7,846 nucleotides of DNA from DASYRM01 sp035646375 (GTDB lineage: Bacteria > Acidobacteriota > Vicinamibacteria > Vicinamibacterales > UBA2999), in NCBI GenBank assembly GCA_035646375.1, contig DASRPM010000275.1:1-7846 (forward strand), written 5' to 3'. Below the pieces are notes generated by a model. It saw only the letters and a list, made by a program, of their open reading frames with translations. It was not told the origin of the DNA and made no database searches. Positions 5,375 to 7,846 of this stretch are shown piece by piece. Position 1 is the stretch's first letter, and each line of letters begins with the position of its first letter. Position numbers and translations under genes: made by a program.

Positions 5375-7846
5375 ATGACCAACCTCGAAGAAGCCTCGAG
5401 GCCCGCCGCCAGCCTCGGGGTCGCCGAGCGCTGGCTTCCGGCGCTCCTGGTGCTGTTCGTCGGGTCCGGCTGCGCGGCCCTCATCTACGAAGTCATCTGG
5501 TTCCAGCTGCTCCAACTGTCGATCGGTTCCTCGGCCGTGTCGCTCGGTGTGCTGCTGGGCGTCTACATGGGCGGGATGTCCCTGGGCAGCTGGCTGCTGC
5601 CACGCTACTTGAACCCGGCCAGCCATCCGCTGCGCGTGTACGCGCTCCTCGAGGTCGGCATCGGCGTGTTCGGAGTGATCGTGCTCTACGCGGTGCCGCT
5701 GATCGGCAGCTGGTACACCGCGATTGCCGGCTCCGGCCCCGCCAACCTGGTGCTTCGCGCCGTGGTGGCCGGCGTGTGCCTCCTTCCGCCAACGCTGCTC
5801 ATGGGCGCCACTCTTCCCGCCATCGCGCGCTGGGTGGAGACGTCGCCGCGCGGCGTGTCGTGGCTCGGCTTCTTCTACGGCGGCAATCTGGCCGGCGCGG
5901 TGGCCGGCAGCCTGATCGCGGGCTTTTATCTTCTTCGCGTGTACGACATGCCGCGCGCGACGTTCGTGGCCGTCGGGCTGAATTTCGTCGTGGCGCTGCT
6001 CGCGTTCGTCGTGGCGCAGTTCACGCCGCGCACCGTGATTACGAGCGACGGCACCGAGCCGCGGCCCCTGGCCGCCACGACCACGGAGACGCGGCTCGTC
6101 TACGTGGCCATCGCGCTATCCGGCCTCACGGCGCTCGGCTCCGAGGTGGTGTGGACGCGCATGCTGTCGCTCATCTTCGGAGCCACGGCCTATACGTTCT
6201 CGCTGATTCTCGCCGTCTTCCTCGTCGGCCTCGGCATCGGCAGCAGTGTGGGCGCGGCGCTGGCGAAGAACGCCTCGAACCCGCGCCAGGCGTTGGGCTG
6301 GTGTCAGGTGTCGCTCTGCGCGGCGCTCGCGTGGGCGGGCTACGCCACCGGTGCGTCGCTGCCGTACTGGCCGATCAACCCGTCGATTTCCACGAGCGTG
6401 GTGTTCAACTTCCAGCTCGATCTCGTGCGCGCCTTCTGGGTGATGCTCCCGGGTGCGATTCTCTGGGGCGCCAGCTTCCCGCTCGCGCTCGCGTCGGTCG
6501 CGGCGCCAGGGCAGGACTCGGCCCGGCTGGTCGGCGGCGTCTACGCGGCCAACACCGTCGGCGCGATCGTCGGCGCGCTCGTGACCGGGCTCGGGATGGT
6601 GGGCGTGGTCGGCAGTCAGATCACGCAGCAGGTGCTCATCGGCATTGCCGCGCTGTCGGGGCTGCTCCTGCTCGGCGCCGCGCCGGGCGACGCGCGCGGG
6701 TTCCGGGCGTCGCTGCCGTCGCTGGTGCGGGTCATCGTGGTGGCCGCGGCCGCCGGGCTGTTTGCGCGTGTCGTGCCGCCGCTCCCGGGCCTGCTCGTCG
6801 CCTACGGCCGCTACGCGGCGACGTGGGTGGGGCAGAACGAGATCATCTACGTGGGCGAGGGTGTGACCGCGTCGGTGGCGGTGTCGCGCACGCCCAGCGG
6901 CTCGCTCAACTACCACAACGCGGGCAAGGTGCAGGCGTCGAGCGAGCCGCAGGACATGCGGCTGCAGCGCATGCTGGGGCACATCACGACGCTCGTGCCG
7001 AAGCGCCCGACGAAGGTGCTCGTCATCGGCTGCGGCGCCGGCGTGACGGCCGGCGCGGTGTCGGTCGATCCGCTGGTCAAGGACCAGACGATTGCCGAGA
7101 TCGAGCCGCTCGTGCCGAAGGTCGTCTCGACGTACTTTTCGCAGCACAACTTCAACGTGGTCGCCAACCCGAAGGTGAAGGTGCACCTCGACGACGCGCG
7201 CCACTACCTGCTCACGACCGACGAGAAGTTCGACGCCATCACCTCGGACCCGCTCGACCCCTGGGTGAAGGGCGCCGCCACGCTCTACACGCGCGAGTTC
7301 TTCGAGGTGGTGAAGTCGCATCTCAATCCGGGCGGCGTGGTGACGCTCTTCGTGCAGCTGTACGAGAGCACCGAAGCGGCGGCCAAGAGCGAAGTGGCCA
7401 CGTTCCTCGAGGCCTTCCCGAACGGCGCCGTGTTCGCCAACACCGTCAACGGGCAGGGCTACGACCTGGTGCTGTTCGGGCAGCTCGAGAACGAGAAGAT
7501 CGACGTGGACGCGGTGCAGGCGCGCCTGGCTGATCCGGCCAACGCGCCGATCGCGCAGTCGCTGCGCGAGATCGGCATCAACTCGGCCGTCGAGCTCTTT
7601 GGCACCTACGCCGGCCGGCGCAGCGACATGGCCGCCTGGCTGCGCGACGCGCAGATCAACACCGACGCGAACCTGAAGCTGCAGTACCTCGCCGGCCTCG
7701 GCCTGAACCTGTATCAGAGCGACGCCATCTACAAGGCGATGAGCCGCGAGAGCCGCTACCCCGAGGAGCTGTTCGCCGGCTCGCCCGCGACGCTCGAAGC
7801 GCTGAAGGCGCGCATCGGCGCGGCGCTCGGCGGATCGTCTTTCTGA
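5375..7846 (+). CDS. Fused MFS-like membrane domain / spermidine-synthase-like protein
   Basis: This 823-residue protein joins a polytopic inner-membrane domain (about 12-13 hydrophobic segments, residues 20-470) to a cytosolic Rossmann domain (about 490-690) and a C-terminal extension. The membrane part is an internal duplication: G-x2-AL-x2-EV-x-W (E39 and E257) and GA-x2-P then Y-x2-N-x2-GA (N171 and N393) recur about 220 residues apart. The Rossmann part matches spermidine synthase: GCGAG (552-556), AEIEP (E575), LDDAR (605-609), SDPLDP with D625 and D628, and Q661. Compared with E. coli SpeE (from memory), the GGGDG Asp is Ala and the Y-H-E substrate triad is L-Q-R, so polyamine synthesis is doubtful and another SAM-dependent or sensing role is possible. 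The C-terminal INTDANLKLQYLAG block is usual for this fusion family, whose function I do not know to be established. ATG 5375 is preferred over 5363 because the latter lies inside the -10. TGA ends the window exactly. Confidence 0.85.
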   Translation: MTNLEEASRPAASLGVAERWLPALLVLFVGSGCAALIYEVIWFQLLQLSIGSSAVSLGVLLGVYMGGMSLGSWLLPRYLNPASHPLRVYALLEVGIGVFGVIVLYAVPLIGSWYTAIAGSGPANLVLRAVVAGVCLLPPTLLMGATLPAIARWVETSPRGVSWLGFFYGGNLAGAVAGSLIAGFYLLRVYDMPRATFVAVGLNFVVALLAFVVAQFTPRTVITSDGTEPRPLAATTTETRLVYVAIALSGLTALGSEVVWTRMLSLIFGATAYTFSLILAVFLVGLGIGSSVGAALAKNASNPRQALGWCQVSLCAALAWAGYATGASLPYWPINPSISTSVVFNFQLDLVRAFWVMLPGAILWGASFPLALASVAAPGQDSARLVGGVYAANTVGAIVGALVTGLGMVGVVGSQITQQVLIGIAALSGLLLLGAAPGDARGFRASLPSLVRVIVVAAAAGLFARVVPPLPGLLVAYGRYAATWVGQNEIIYVGEGVTASVAVSRTPSGSLNYHNAGKVQASSEPQDMRLQRMLGHITTLVPKRPTKVLVIGCGAGVTAGAVSVDPLVKDQTIAEIEPLVPKVVSTYFSQHNFNVVANPKVKVHLDDARHYLLTTDEKFDAITSDPLDPWVKGAATLYTREFFEVVKSHLNPGGVVTLFVQLYESTEAAAKSEVATFLEAFPNGAVFANTVNGQGYDLVLFGQLENEKIDVDAVQARLADPANAPIAQSLREIGINSAVELFGTYAGRRSDMAAWLRDAQINTDANLKLQYLAGLGLNLYQSDAIYKAMSRESRYPEELFAGSPATLEALKARIGAALGGSSF

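Noticed and set aside
4316..5626. Minus-strand open frame (436 codons) antisense to the lipid kinase
   Set aside because: Crosses the intergenic gap and two real genes on the other strand; no motif and arginine-rich composition.
5776..7533. 585-codon plus-strand frame and a 401-codon minus-strand frame inside the membrane fusion gene
   Set aside because: Both overlap a frame with continuous membrane and Rossmann motifs; their products are Arg-rich shadows.

Overview
The window is a GC-rich (roughly two-thirds G+C by eye), densely coding bacterial chromosome segment with seven genes, short gaps, and no RNA gene, mobile element or CRISPR array that I can see. The gene content is housekeeping or central metabolism, apart from the large membrane fusion protein at the right end. 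High GC, few clear Shine-Dalgarno sites and a fused MFS/spermidine-synthase-like protein would fit an environmental lineage such as Acidobacteriota (Vicinamibacteria-like), but this placement is a guess from gene content, not a demonstrated affiliation.

Left part (1-4361), all on the minus strand and so read right to left: ppx (exopolyphosphatase/Ppx-GppA with HD domain), pstB (phosphate ABC transporter ATPase), phoU (phosphate signalling regulator), yacG (zinc-binding gyrase inhibitor) and gltA (citrate synthase, running off the left edge). pstB and phoU overlap by one base, and yacG and gltA are 12 bases apart. The first three form a phosphate/polyphosphate homeostasis block: PstB energises high-affinity phosphate import, PhoU damps transport and Pho signalling, and Ppx releases phosphate from polyphosphate or acts on (p)ppGpp. 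The permease and binding-protein genes pstS, pstC and pstA are absent and must lie elsewhere. A direct repeat with 11-bp period in the ppx-pstB gap resembles a PhoB/PhoP-type box and may give pstB-phoU its own phosphate control.

Right part (4445-7846), plus strand: a diacylglycerol-kinase-family lipid kinase, divergent from ppx, followed by an 823-residue protein with an internally duplicated polytopic membrane domain fused to a spermidine-synthase-like Rossmann domain. The latter keeps the SAM-binding fold and the D-x-x-D-P aspartates but appears to lack other residues typical of true aminopropyltransferases.

The divergent ppx/lipid-kinase gap (4362-4444) contains a perfect 13-bp direct repeat and start-proximal -10-like hexamers. 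Several genes (ppx, lipid kinase, MFS fusion, yacG) show a -10-like hexamer only 6-10 nt before the most plausible start codon and no Shine-Dalgarno, which suggests leaderless or near-leaderless mRNAs. I do not see a clearly novel multi-gene system. The most interesting leads are the altered active site of the fusion protein, the split Pho module with its candidate box, and the start-proximal promoters.
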